Assembly: GCA_033239525.1 (NCBI GenBank)
Contig: BSYO01000010.1
Coordinates: forward strand, 14,166,042 to 14,230,041
Reading direction: 5' to 3'
DNA: 64,000 bases
From: Nepenthes gracilis
Taxonomy: Eukaryota; Streptophyta; Magnoliopsida; Caryophyllales; Nepenthaceae
Part shown: one piece after another, positions 33,901-45,252 of the stretch
Position numbering within the stretch: the first letter of the stretch is position 1
How the letters are laid out: each line of letters opens with the position of its first letter
The notes under the pieces: generated by a model
Databases searched by the model: none
What the model saw: the letters and a program-made list of their open reading frames with translations, nothing else
Told to the model about the DNA's origin: nothing
Translations under genes and position numbers: made by a program

Positions 33901-34230
33901 ATTCCCAACAATATCAGACTTATAAGATAAACTGAATAATGAGTCTAAAAATGTAAAGGAATATCCAAAGGGCACAAGTCTCGAAACCGAAATCAAATTT
34001 CTAAAGAAATTTGGAATGTAAAAGGTCTTTTCAAGAGACAAAACAAAACCACTACTCAAAATTAAATTGTATGTTCCAATGGCCTCCACATGTGAACACA
34101 TCTTGTTTCCGAAAAAGATGTATTGTTCACTGTCCACTGGTTTCCTTAGGTTTTGCAAGCCCTGTAAGGAATTAGAAATATGGATTGTAGAACCAGAGTC
34201 AATCTACCATGTGTTATGTGCAAGATTAAC
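33862..34230 (-). pseudogene. Protease region of copia A
   Basis: The - strand reads 'DSGSTIHISNSLQGLQNLRK' (across an in-frame break) and 'LSLEKTFYIPNFFRNLISVS', the usual copia protease-to-GAG-pre-integrase pattern. The active-site triad appears as D-S-G, an accepted variant of D-T/S-G. Confidence 0.75.
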
Positions 34231-34289
34231 CATATTAGATTCATAACATACAAAAGAGAATGGATTACCTTTCTTTTCAAGCCAATTTT

Positions 34290-34934
34290 GATACTAAACA
34301 AATTCTTCTTTACGTGTCCCTTCTTTTACGTAAGCAAGCACTTAGACTCCTTCTCTGATATCGATCGGGGGAGGTACTTTACCTTTCCCTTTGATTCGGC
34401 CAAACTTTGAACCTTCCTTCTTTTTGCATGAAGACGCTCTCACTTTGCTCCATCATGAGCCTTCCTTCTTCTTAAACACATATGGTCATGAGTTCATTAA
34501 TTGACCATTTATCCTTATGTGTGTTATAAGAGATTTTAAAAGGCCCATATTGCGGTGAAAGCGAATTTAAAATGTAGTGCACAATAAAAGGTTCAGACAT
34601 TTTCACATCTAGATTTTTCAATTGAGTTGCAATATTCCTCATTTGCATTATGTGCTCACACACACCCTTAACACTGGTGAGCCTAATAGATGAAAACTTC
34701 ATTATTAGGGTGCTTACAAGTGCCTTATCTGAAGTCACAAATTGTTCATCAATTGCCTTCAATAAATCTTGCACCTATTATGCTGGTCGACAGAACCACG
34801 AATACCAACAGAAATTTTTATCTTTATGAACATTAAATTGAGGCGATTAGATCGCTCCCAGCGTTCATAAAGTGTTACCTCATTCGAGGCCGGGTAAGGG
34901 TAAGAGCCATGGTTCGCCTTTCCTGATAGCATAA
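34290..34934 (-). pseudogene. gag of copia A
   Basis: The start is at 34934 on the - strand ('MLSGKANHGSYPYPASNEVT'), then 'ERSNRLNLMFIKIKISVGI' and 'QDLLKAIDEQFVTSDKALVS' ... 'LTSVKGVCEHIMQMRNIATQ' (34472-34774), a UBN2-type gag. A degraded zinc-knuckle remnant with 'GHVKKN' lies near 34300-34320. There are several frame breaks. Confidence 0.8.
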
Positions 34935-34999
34935 TCAATATCTACCACCCTAAGTGAAGAAGAATTCTCTCCTTCCACACTTTATAGTTGTCACCTTTA

Positions 35000-36171
35000 G
35001 TTCGAAATTTCACATCTAATATCGGAAATATTTACATTCAATAGTCGATAAAAATAAATACATGCTTAACATCCAAAATTGAGGCTAACAAATTACAAAA
35101 TTATGTTTTACCAACGTAGCATACATCATGAATCAATTGACATAAAAATTACCCGTGGCCAAATTCTTAATTCAAGTAGATTCATGTCTAAAAAATGATA
35201 AAACTATCAAATTATATTCCTTTCTTAATCCCCGCGATAAATTACTTAAAAATAATTTGACATTTTATCCTCGATTAATTATTTTAATATAATAAAATTT
35301 TCTCTGTGGGATAAATTTTATTATATCAAAATAATTATTCACAATTTATGTCTTTATACCACACGTGATAATAAAAAATAATTTTATTAATTAAGGGTGC
35401 TGTGGCTAATCCTCAATTAATTAAATTATTTTAATCACAAGACATTATTTATACATATATATAATTATATTCTGAATATTATATTTTATACTTAATATAT
35501 AATAATATAATTATATATATATATATATAAATATATGCGTATATATATAACAGAAAAAAACGCATAAATACAATTTAAATGCGAAATATAGCGCAAGGCG
35601 CTCGGCAGCGCAAACGGCGTGGCCGCTTCTTCCTCCTCGTCCCGGTTCGACCTCACCAGCCGCGCCCGAGTTTCTTTTTCCTCATTTGCTACAGTGATGG
35701 GCCGTATAATATGGGCCGCGATCGAAAGATTTGGGCAAGAAACGTGATCGCCCAAGCCGATAAATAATAATGTTTTTTTTTATAAATACCGAAGCAAAAC
35801 GACGCCGCTTAATTAACGAATTCGCTTGCACTAAACGACGCTGCTCAAGACAAAATGTAGTTCTAAAACGACGACGCTTATAATCACGCCAAAAACGACG
35901 CTGCTCAAGTCGTCGCCTACCTTCGCCGGTTTCGCCCAACCCGACAACGAACGACTCGACCGAATACTGCACTTCGATCAAAAGCACCATACGAACACCA
36001 TAAATGATGAAAAAATATATGGAAATTTTAGAAATTTAATTTCCCATCGATTTCAAAAGGCTCGCTTGAACCGAATCTTCAAAAACGAAACTTTAGGTTT
36101 TTTCGATTTCGAAAAAATCGAAAAACACGTAATAACAAAGGTAGAGTTAAAACCTTTCTCTCGATACCAAA
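35000..36171 (-). other. Leader of copia A with a repeated AAACGACG motif
   Basis: 1.2 kb between gag and the 5' LTR, mostly non-coding. It contains an (AT)n tract (about 35500-35530). The motif AAACGACGCYGCT occurs four times as variants, at about 35797, 35833, 35866 and 35893. These lie on the + strand; on the element strand they read AGC-GTCGTTT. The primer-binding site is at 36151-36171. Confidence 0.7.
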
Positions 36172-36668
36172 TGTTAGAAATTTATGTGGCTAAAAACAAC
36201 CACAAAAGCGAATTTAGATTCGATTAATATACCTCCTACCATTTGGTGCCTGCTTTCTGACGCTCGATTCGACCGGCTCCGCACTTTGACACTCCTTCAC
36301 TCGCTTAGATGGTGTATTGCTTGAGTTGGGATGCCAGGGACAAAGCTTTTAATGCTCAATTTATAGGCGAAACCATCACCCGCCTCAACCGAGCTTTCGT
36401 ACTAAACCGCCAAAATTGATTAATTAACTTAATGGGAGAGTTATCACCACTTAATGGACCGCAAATGTTTCAGCAATTAACTGAGAAAAATGGCAAATGG
36501 TGATGAATCGATCGAGGAAGACGAAGAGAGCAACGAAACCCTACGGCTCGAAATCGGCTTCAGACAAACCGTTTGTGGCTTGCGGCTCGATCCGCGCATC
36601 GACTCATGGGCCGGCTCTACGGCTCATTGGGCCGGCTCATCATTTTTGGATTTGGGCTGAAGCCCACA
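36172..36668 (-). repeat. 5' LTR of copia A
   Basis: 497 bp, TGTTAGAAATTTATG...GAAGCCCACA, followed by TSD GTTTC. It sits next to the primer-binding site. Confidence 0.95.
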
Positions 36669-36673
36669 GTTTC

Positions 36674-37091
36674 CTCACCACGTGCTTGCTACTTTTGTTG
36701 TTCTTGAGTTTCCAAGCGCAAGGGAGAAATATAATATGGGTTTCTTGCCCTTGGTTCAATTCCATAGGCCATTAACATCACTTTGTTCTTCAAAACCTAA
36801 ATCTGAATCACTATTTTCTAAGAGATCTTGTTCAAGATCTTCAAAAGAGGATAATACTGCGAATTGCTTAGAGAATAAGAGTGCATCATCCTTGTCCTCC
36901 AGATCATCGTCATTGTTTTCTTCTTCCTCACTCAAGAATTAGCCATCAAGGGCAATAAGTTTTGCACAAATAGTGTAATGCAATGAATCCTTGAATTTGA
37001 TAATAAAGGCATCAAACATCTGATCCACTTGTTGAAGCAATACTTGATTATATTCTTCCATTCGTAATTGCCATTGTTCCATCTTGTTCAT
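36674..37091 (-). pseudogene. gag start of the old gypsy element
   Basis: The - strand ATG at 37091 opens 'MNKMEQWQLRMEEYNQVLLQ' and continues 'FDAFIIKFKDSLHYTICAKL', then an acidic stretch. The left end of this gag is cut by the copia A insertion and by loss of pol. From 37092 to 37585 the non-coding leader of the gypsy follows, up to its 5' LTR; a decayed TAGTATTAAATA beside the LTR is the probable primer-binding site. Confidence 0.6.
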
Positions 37092-37735
37092 AATCAAGAT
37101 CTGTTGACAACCCAAGAGACTGATTTATAGTTTCAAGAACCCATTTCTAATTACAGGATAGTACATCAAGAATCAAGAATTATTCAATTGAAAACAAGTA
37201 GTTGAAGAATAAGGCTACACTCAGAGAACACGCTCAACAACTGCAGATCTTGGAACAGAAGAACAATTCAAATTACTTCCTTTGATGACCAAGAAGTATT
37301 GATTCAAGAATTGAGGAATTCAAGACTTCAAGAAGTAGAATCTATTAATTGTGGTAGCTGCTATATAGTAGGCTGCAGAATGTTACATAATTCTGTATAG
37401 TAGATTGTTGGTGCTTTAAGAACGAGTTAGAATTTTAGATTATACTTGAGATAGATTCAAAGCATGTTGAATCATGTTCTTCCGATGGATGATGGAAAGC
37501 CAAATATTGCACAAAAACCTACGTGATGTTTGCATTCGCTGAAACAATCATGTTAATGGCTGAGGAAACCCTATTTAATACTACTTGAAATGTAATTGAC
37601 TGAAATGGAATTGGGTGGCCAATAGATTTAGAATGAAGATAGGAAAAAGGGAAGGAATTTAGAATAAGGGATGGGGAAGAGAGAAAACAAAGAGTAGCAT
37701 GGAAAAAAAGAAATAGAGGGAGAGGTAGAAATAGA

Positions 37736-38505
37736 TGTTGGGATATGGGTCACTTCCGTGTGGGTTCATATCCAATTGGCCGGAGTAGTACTGCTAGGAT
37801 GAAGACTCAAGGCAAGTCAAATACTAAGCCGACCAAGCAGTAGCAGACCAACCTGCCAAAAAACAAGGAGGTTGACTTGCAAGAGGCTGACCAGATGGAA
37901 TAACAAGCAAGGTAGGAAGGCCAGACGACTAACCGATCAGGAGCAGCCAAGTCAGTGTGACCAAGCTAGCATACTGATTGATAGCAAAGGGCAGCCTGTT
38001 TGAAAAAGCTGGTCATCTACAAAGTTTATGCAGACAGTTGACTTTGCAGAAAATGTAACTGACTTTTCAAAATTTGTAGTTGACTTTATAGAGTAGGTAA
38101 ATTGTAAAATTTTCGGCTAGCAGGCAAATCTATAGAATAGGGGACAGGCCCTGCAGTGCACGCGACCATCTTATAGAGCAAGTGCCACCTGGTGCTTTTA
38201 TATATGTATATATATATTTATGTAGAGAGCTGTGTGGTGTTGAGAAGAAGTAGAGAAAAATACAAGGAGTGCGTATTACTCTTGTTCTCTATTCTTCAAG
38301 AGTTTATGTACTCAGGGTTTCTATAACCAAATTTTCTCATAATAAATTTTGTGAACTAAGTGTTCTGTAATTTTCTCTCTCTTATTCAGAAGAGGGTTTT
38401 TATATAAAAAATACTGTCTTTATTCTCTTCTTCTCTATTGCGTGTGTGATTGTGTGTCGTCGCTCCTTCGATCCCTCTGTCTTACCGAGACTATTTTTCC
38501 CCACA
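37736..38505 (+). repeat. 5' LTR of copia B
   Basis: 770 bp, TGTTGGGATATGG...TTTTTCCCCACA, followed by AG and the primer-binding site TGGTATCAGAA. A TATA-like TATATATGTATATATA (about 38199-38215) precedes a purine-rich tract. Confidence 0.92.
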
Positions 38506-38558
38506 AGTGGTATCAGAAACCGATTATTAGTGCTGGTTGTTAAACGTTGAAGGAATCG

Positions 38559-39360
38559 ATGGACGTCGGAAACAAGATTATCTATTTAAATGGCACAAAT
38601 TATGATACTTGGCAGAGTAAGATGTCGAACTTACTAGTTGTCAAATTGATGCACCTTCTAGTATTTGCCACTCAAAAGCATGAGGTGAAATCAGAAGAAG
38701 ACTGGGCTTTTGAGCACAAGTAGGTGTGTGGTTATATTCGACAGTTTGTTAACGACAATGTGTATAATCATATCAGAAGTGAGACAAGTGCAAAAACACT
38801 ATGAGGGAAGCTGAAGACGCTCTATACTTCCAAGACTAGTAATAGCAAACTATTCCACCTAATGAAACTAATACAGGTGCAATATAGGGACAGTTCGTCC
38901 ATTGCCAACCACTTGAACGAGTTTTAAGGGTGTGTGGACCGGTTGAACGGCATGGGCATTAAATTTAAAGATGGGGTGTTGGGCTTGTTGCTTCTAACAA
39001 TCTTGTCGAACTCATGGGAGGTGATAAGAATCACCATCGTCAACACTACACCAAACGGCGTGATAACATTTGAGATGGTAAAAGGAGTTGTGCTGAACAA
39101 GGAGATAAGACGGCGGTCACAAGGGACCACCTCTCAACACTCCGAAGTATTGGTGATTGAGTCACGGAGAAAGAGTAAGGGTCGTGGACCAAAGTTTGGA
39201 GAGAAAGGTCGTAACAAGTCCCAATCGAGGTATCAAAACCTCGAGTGCCATTATTATGGAAAGAAATGCTACATTAAAAGATACTGTTACAAATGGAAGC
39301 GTGAAAGCGCAAAAAAATAAAGTGAAACTGAGAAGGAATGAGGTGAGGAGAAGGCTTCGG
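38559..39360 (+). pseudogene. gag of copia B
   Basis: It starts 'MDVGNKIIYLNGTNYDTWQS', the common copia gag N-terminus. The knuckle at about 39242-39290 reads 'CHYYGKKCYIKRYC', where the usual motif is C-x2-C-x4-H-x4-C; the second Cys and the His are both Tyr or Cys here, so zinc binding is lost. A stop lies before the open stretch 38934-39320. Confidence 0.8.
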
Positions 39361-39434
39361 TCTCATTCATTACTTAAAGTGATCTCCTATTGACATGTGA
39401 GATGGACGACGTAGTTAATGTGTCTGAATAGGAG

Positions 39435-39965
39435 ACTGATTGGATGGTGGACACTGGTGCATCCTTCCATATCACGTCTCAAAGAAGACTCTTTACATCC
39501 TACACTCTTAGTGACTTTTGAGTATTAAAGATGGAAAATAAAGAAACATTCAGAGTCGTTGGCAGTAGCAATGTGTCCCTTGTCATAAACAATGAGACTT
39601 GACTGTTGTTGAGGGACATTCGGCACATCCCAAATTTTAAGATCAATATAATCTCGGGCGGCAAACTTAATGATGAAGGCTTCTGCAACATTTTTAGCGA
39701 ATGGGCATGTAAATTGACTAAAGTATCTCTAGTCGCTGCCCGCATAAAAAATGTGTCTGGTCTATACATGTTGCAAGATTCTGCTGTAACCGGAGAGGTG
39801 AATGTTACAAGCAGTGATGAGTCCTCGGATCTATGGCACCGTCTTTTGGATCACATTAGTGAAAAGAGGTTAAATAACCTGACCAAAAAGGGCCTCATTT
39901 CAGGAATAAAGGAGACCGGCCTGAGGACTTGTCCTCACTACATGGCAAAGAAGTTACTGTGAGTC
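39435..39965 (+). pseudogene. Protease and GAG-pre-integrase of copia B
   Basis: 'DWMVDTGASFHITSQRRLF' contains the protease active site D-T-G-A (39450-39461). The following block 'DIRHIPNFKINIISGGKLND' (39606-39665) and 'LWHRLLDHISEKRLNNLTKK' (the integrase zinc head) lie within the open stretch 39606-39962. A frame change near 39600 separates them. Confidence 0.8.
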
Positions 39966-39980
39966 TCGTTCGGAGCAGAC

Positions 39981-40340
39981 TTGTCCACCAAAAAGGCCGA
40001 GCCACTTGATCTAGTACACACTGATGTATGTAGGCTATTCAATGAGAAGTCATTTGAAGATACACAATACTTTGTCTCGTTCATTGATGATTGCTCAAAA
40101 AAGTTGTTAGTGTACCCACTTAAGACAAAGGATCAAATCCTTAGAGTATTTAAAAATTTTCATACTCTGGTTAAACGGCAAACTGGAAGAAAATTAAAGT
40201 ACATCGGAAATGACAATGATAGCAAATATATCGGAGCATTTGATGCTTATTGCCGATCGCATGGTATTCGACATCAGAAGACACCACCGAAAACGCCACT
40301 ACTGAATAGGGTGGTCGAGCAATTTACCGAATGGGAAGAA
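39981..40340 (+). pseudogene. Integrase N-terminal half of copia B, C-terminus deleted
   Basis: 'PLDLVHTDVCRLFNEKSFED' and 'FVSFIDDCSKKLLVYPLKTK' are the start of the integrase core (first Asp). It runs to 'HQKTPPKTPLLNRVVEQ' at about 40320 and then jumps directly into RT sequence ('LKNKWVFHF'). The normal 'NGVVERMNRT...' helix, the C-terminus and the first part of RT are missing, several hundred codons in the family. Confidence 0.8.
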
Positions 40341-41109
40341 AGCCTTAAAGAATAAGTGGGTCTTCCATTTTAAGGTTGGAGAAAACAGCCCACAACCAAA
40401 GTACAAGGCAAGGTCGGTTGTAAAAGGCTTTAATCAGCGAAAGGGGGTCGGTTTTAATGAGATTTTCGCTCCAGTAGTGAAGATGTTTTCAATTAGAGTA
40501 GTGCTTGGATTAGCAGCTATTCTTGATCTAGAAGTTGAATAGTTGGACGTCCGGACAGCATTTCCCCACGGTGATAATAAGGAAAAAGTTTACATTGAGC
40601 AACCGGAAGGATTCCAAGTTAAAGGGAAGGAACATTTAGCGTGTCGTCTAAAAAGAGACTGTATAGGTTGAAGTAAGCACCGACGTAATGGTACAATAAG
40701 TTCTAGTCTATTATGGTGGGTCAAGACTATCGGAAGACTATTTCGAATCATTACGTCTTTGTTCAAAGGTTTTCTAAAGATAATTTTATTATTCTCTTAC
40801 TTTATATGGATGATATGCTCATTGTTGGGCATAATACCTCTCGGATCGCCGAACTGAAATAGCAACTTCAGCAGTCCTTTACCATGAAGGACTTGGGGCC
40901 GACTAAATAGATTTTGGGTATCAAAATATTTCACAACCTCAAGGCAAGGAAGTTGTGGCTATCTCATAAGAGCTATATTGAGAAAGTGCTCCAATGCTTT
41001 AGCATGAAGAAGTTCAAACCGGTGAGCACTCCTCTAGCCAACCACTTTAGATTAAATAGTCGGAAATGTCCTTCCATCGGTGATGAAGAAACCGGCATGA
41101 GAGGCATTC
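40330..41109 (+). pseudogene. Reverse transcriptase of copia B
   Basis: 'YKARSVVKGFNQRKGVGFNE' and 'FAPVVKMFSIRVVLGLAAIL', then a stop, 'LDVRTAFPHGD', 'YIEQPEGFQVKGKEHLAC'; the YVDD region reads 'YMDDMLIVGHN' near 40805-40838. It ends with 'SYIEKVLQCFSMKKFKPVST' and 'GDEETGMRGI', where the solo LTR inserts. The frame is broken in several places. The catalytic YMDD variant is intact. Confidence 0.8.
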
Positions 41110-43660
41110 TGTAATATCCCGAATCTCATTGAATATATTTTAATATTTAATGAGAATTTGGATAAATTAGACATTTTAAAAATTTATTTAATACCGTGAA
41201 AGTTTGAAGGAATATTAGAAATTTTACGGTTGGTGCTCGTTATGCGTTCAAGAGTATCCAATAGAAATATATATATATATAATAAAAAAGGGGATGAGGA
41301 TAAGGATGGGATAAGATAAGAGGGGATGGAAGTATTGGGATAATATAAATTAATAATAATAATAATAATAGTTTTTTTATATAAGGGGATGTTAAGGGGG
41401 CTCGGGAAAGGGGAGAAGCAGGAGAGAGAAGGGAAAGGAAAAAAACAAAGGTAAAAGGAAAAGAAAAACAGAGTAAGAGGAAAGAAAAACAGAGGAGAGA
41501 GAGAGGGTTTTTGGGGCGCCGAATTCAGGCTCTACGCAAGGAGGAAGAGGAAGCCGCGACGGCGGCACCGGCGTCAGACGGCGAAGTCGGTGTGTTAAGC
41601 TTGGTCGTTGGTGGCCGTGAGTGAGTCAATGGAGGTGCGGTGAGGAGAAGCCATCGAAGCCGACGGGGCTGTCGTCGGCGTTTGCAGCAACTGTCGAAGG
41701 GTGAAGCCACGGTGGTCGTTGACGATCGGTCGCATCACGCAAGTGACCGGCGACTGCTGTGGGCTAGCGTAGCTATGCACAGAACTGCACAGTGGGAGAG
41801 AAAGGGGCTTGGGTGCATTGTGGGAGGCGACAAGAAAGGAGATGCGCGCGGGTGTGAGGGGGAGCTCGGCACTGGGCAGAGGCGAAGCAAGGGTGGTCAA
41901 CGGCGGCCAGGTTGTGGCGCGCCAGTGACCGGCGACGGCTTGGTGAGCCGTGGCCTTGCACAGGACTTGCGCAGTGAGAGAAAGGGAATTGGGCAGCTCA
42001 GGCAGCGTGGGTAGGGAGAAGAACCACGAGATTTTAGTACCTCGGCACACTCATTTATCAGATCTGCGGGATATAAGATTGAGGCAAATATCGATAAACC
42101 CCCCTTTTGGTCTAATTTAATAACTGAAATGTTTTAAATACTATTTGGAATTTTTACTAACATGCATAAAAATTTATCTGCCTGATTTATTTAATTTGGA
42201 CATGCATGTGTAGTTTATTGGCTAATTTGGATGTTTTAAATATGGGTTTTTGATATTAGAAATTTATTATTTTTTTGAATGCCCGAAATATTTATTGGAC
42301 ACGATGTACATTTATATTAGTATGTGTAACGAAAATATACACGAAATTTGTATTGGCCGTGCATTTTCACATGCATGTGTCTAGTTGTAGTCACTATATT
42401 TGGATTAGAATTATTAGATTTTGGCCAGCTCCCAACGGGAAGATTATTTTGTTATTTGGAAATCCCTTTCTGCCGACAGGAAATGCTTGGGGTAGTTACC
42501 CTTCCCATTTAGATAATTTGATTTGACCTTAGAATATATTCCGACGTCCTAATATATCTGACAAATTTGAAAAATGCACCCAAAGCTGCGGGTGGCAAAA
42601 CATAGTGAGAAAACTTTATCTATAGGTACATAGTAGATAGATTTTTGCCTAAGGTTATCGGAATTATATGTAACCCTTCTTCAAGCTAGTCTTTAAATAA
42701 TCAAAACTCAAATTGATGTAAAATTTTATATCTCTACATAGATTGGTATTGGACTTGAATATTTGGACCTAAATTTGACATTCGTCGGTTTTGCCTACAA
42801 TTAGGCCTTGGTAGGTCTCGTACAAACAATTTCAACTATATGTTTTGAATTGACCATTGGAAAAATTATCACGATGTCATTTCGGCTTCACTTCAAAGAA
42901 ATGCTATTGACCATCCTATTATCGAACTTTTGCCTCGCATCACGAAACATCGGGCCTTAAACTTGAATTGACTTGGACTTGACTTGACTTGGATTGACAT
43001 CGCACATTGAATCAACCTGATCACCTCTGTTTTATATATATACATATATATGTCTCGACGAGGACTGTTGTCCAAATTGAATATTTGCATTGGATTTGAA
43101 TATTTAATTTGAGTACGATACTACCATTAGATTTTTAGATTTGGAATTTCTATTTATTTATCGGTGGTTTGAATTTGTCTATTCGACCCTCATTCTAATT
43201 CTTTGGACTCATTTGTTTATTATGATACTTGTTGGGCATTAGACTCATTCTTCTATTTTATCCCTTTAGAATAGATGATCGACTTTATCGCAGTAGCACG
43301 AAGAGTTTCGGCGTAACTCTGTACACCTCTGGTGAGTGTCATATTATTGAATTTTGATATCATTTATTATGTATTGGGTACGAATAAATTTTGTATGGAA
43401 TGTTATGAGATGTTGGAGTTGGTCAAAGGTAGATCATGACTTTTTATATTATGAACTTGTTGGACGAGTTATTATTTGAGTATTTCCTTACAACAGTTTG
43501 TAAAACAGGTCACAATTATATTATTTGTTAAGGTCCTGTGTGGAAAAAAAATTTTGAGTTTATATGTTTGAAATCACACCCGAGTTTGGTAATTATGAGA
43601 ATATAATAATTAAAGTATATTAATTATTTAATTGATCTGCTTGGGTTCGGGTTCATGACA
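41110..43660. mobile_element. Solo LTR, 2.55 kb, nested in copia B
   Basis: The insertion begins TGTAATATCCCGAATC and ends GGGTTCATGACA, with a perfect TSD CATTC (41105-41109 and 43661-43665). Without it the host frame reads on across the site: 'GMRGI' then 'PYSSTIGSLMYAIGC', the normal copia order. It has a TATA-like TTATATAAGGGG (about 41379-41390) followed by a purine-rich block, consistent with a long LTR with its promoter. An open stretch at 41640-42014 and its complement are in the GC-rich part and are not supported as genes. Confidence 0.92.
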
Positions 43661-43665
43661 CATTC

Positions 43666-44340
43666 CCTACTCTTCGACCATAGGTAGCTTGATGTATGCT
43701 ATAGGGTGTATGAGCCCGAATATTGTACATGCTGTCGGCATAGTCATTCGTTTTCTGTCCAATCTTGAAAGGGAGCATTAGTCAGCAGTGAAGTGGATAC
43801 TAATATACTTCCGGGGGACCTCCAAATTATGCATGTGTTTTGGAGATGATGAATTACATTTGGTAAGATACATTGATTCTGACATGATCGACGATATTGA
43901 CTCTAGGAAATCCATATCGAGGTATCTGGTCAAGTTTATCGGAGTTGTTGTCTCCTGACAATCAAAGTTGTAAAAGTGCGTTACTTTTTCGACCACTGAG
44001 GCCGAATTTATTGCAGTGACAGAAGCAAGTAAGAAGATGCCGTGGATGAAGAAGTTCGTCCGAGAGTTTGGCTTCAAACAGGAAAGATACGTGCTACTTT
44101 GTGATAGTCAAAGTGCAATTCATCTATGTAGAAACTTCTCATTTTACTTTAAATAGAAACATATTGGTGTTCGATATTATTAGGTGAGAGATGTTATTGA
44201 CTCAGGTTTGTTGGCATTTGATAATGTTCGAATTGAGGAGAATGGATGTAGACACGATGACCAAGGTACTGTCAAATGGAAAGTTTGAAGCTTGTCTCAA
44301 TATTATTGAAATGACGGATATTGTTCCCCCACAGTCATGA
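43666..44340 (+). pseudogene. RNase H of copia B (resumes after the solo LTR)
   Basis: The + strand reads 'GSLMYAIGCMSPNIVHAVGI', 'KWILIYFRGTSKL', 'SDMIDDIDSRKSISRYLVKF', 'TTEAEFIAVTEASKKMPWM' and 'DSQSAIHLCRN'. This is the copia RNase H with the final 'KHIGVRYY' block. It has several stops. The polypurine-like GAAAAAAAG lies at about 44338-44348, next to the 3' LTR. Confidence 0.85.
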
Positions 44341-44348
44341 AAAAAAGT

Positions 44349-45247
44349 TCATTAAGATATGGATCACCCCCGCATGGGCTCATATCCGACTGGCCGGAGT
44401 GGTAAACTTGCCGGAGTGGTACTGCCAAGATGAAGTCTCAAGGCAAGTCAAATATTAGATCACGGTGACGAAAAGAGGAGACCGACTTGCCTAGGAAGGC
44501 AAGAAAGTCGACTCTTGATTGAGGAGGCAGAGTTTATACGAAAAATTAGTCATGAAATAAGAAGCAAAAGGTAGCTAACTTTTTAGAGTTGGTAGTTGAC
44601 TTTGTAAGATCGATCAAGAGCGGCCAGGTTAGTGTGGCCAAACTAGGATGAGGCCAATTAGGGTGGCCGGCTGAGGACACTAATTGATAGTTAATGACAA
44701 AATTGTCTTATTCTGTCTCGTGGTTTTCTCTTTCAAAAGTTTTCACGGTCATCTCTGTTGTATTGTTTACGCTCTTTCGATAGTCTTCTTTTTTGTAGAA
44801 AATATAGTTAACTTTTTATAGTTTCCATAACTGACTTTATAGAAAGTAGTTAACTTTTTAGAGTTGTACGGCTTTGTATTGTAAATTTTTGACTGTCAGG
44901 CAACTTTGCAGAATAGGTGACAAGCCCTACAACATACGCGATTGCTTTGCAGAGCAGAAGCCGCCCGGTGCTTATATATATATATATAAGCAAAGAATTG
45001 TGTGGTGTTGAGAAGAAATAGAGAAAAATACAATGAGTGCGTCTGTCCTTCAAGGATTTGTGTAATTAGGATTTCTGTAACCAAAATTACTCTTATTCTC
45101 TATCTTGTGGTTTTCTCCCTTTCATTCAGAAAAAGGTTTTCCAGGTAAAAATACTGTGTCTTTATTCTATTTCTCTCTATTGCATGTGTGATTGTATGTC
45201 CTCGCTCCTTCGATCCATCTGTCTTACTAGCGCTATTTTTCCCCATA
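44349..45247 (+). repeat. 3' LTR of copia B
   Basis: Paired with 37736-38505 from the 'GATATGGATCACCCCCGCAT' region to TTTTTCCCCATA, and followed by TSD ATAGA. It is about 130 bp longer than the 5' LTR because of inserted segments (for example the repeated 'GCCGGAGTGGTA'). The start is less sure (TG is changed). The usual CA end reads TA. Confidence 0.85.
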
Positions 45248-45252
45248 ATAGA

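Larger units (their letters stand above)
30269..36668 (-). mobile_element. Full-length Ty1/copia retrotransposon A
   Basis: LTRs lie at 30269-30750 and 36172-36668, with a perfect TSD GTTTC (30264-30268 and 36669-36673). The primer-binding site on the - strand after the right LTR reads TTTGGTATCGAGAGAAAGG, close to the tRNA-iMet type (TGGTATCAGAG). The polypurine tract AAGTGGGAGAA lies beside the left LTR. Gag, protease, integrase, reverse transcriptase and RNase H lie in copia order on the - strand. Frame breaks are spread along the coding part, so it is inactive, but LTR similarity is high by eye. Confidence 0.95.
37736..45247 (+). mobile_element. Ty1/copia retrotransposon B, split by a solo LTR
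   Basis: LTRs lie at 37736-38505 and about 44349-45247, with a perfect TSD ATAGA (37731-37735 and 45248-45252). The primer-binding site TGGTATCAGAAACC (38508-38521) is of tRNA-iMet type. Gag, protease, integrase head, reverse transcriptase and RNase H are in order on the + strand. The integrase C-terminus and RT N-terminus are missing, and a 2551-bp solo LTR interrupts the RNase H approach at 41110. The element landed inside the 5' LTR of the old gypsy element. Confidence 0.95.

Noticed and set aside
36497..36942. ORFs at 36497-36775 and 36682-36942
   Set aside because: The first is LTR sequence of copia A, with a matching stretch in the other LTR; the second is the complement of the gypsy gag.
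41525..42050. GC-rich ORFs on both strands at 41525-42050
   Set aside because: They lie wholly inside a solo LTR and have no recognisable homology; the composition favours open frames on both strands.
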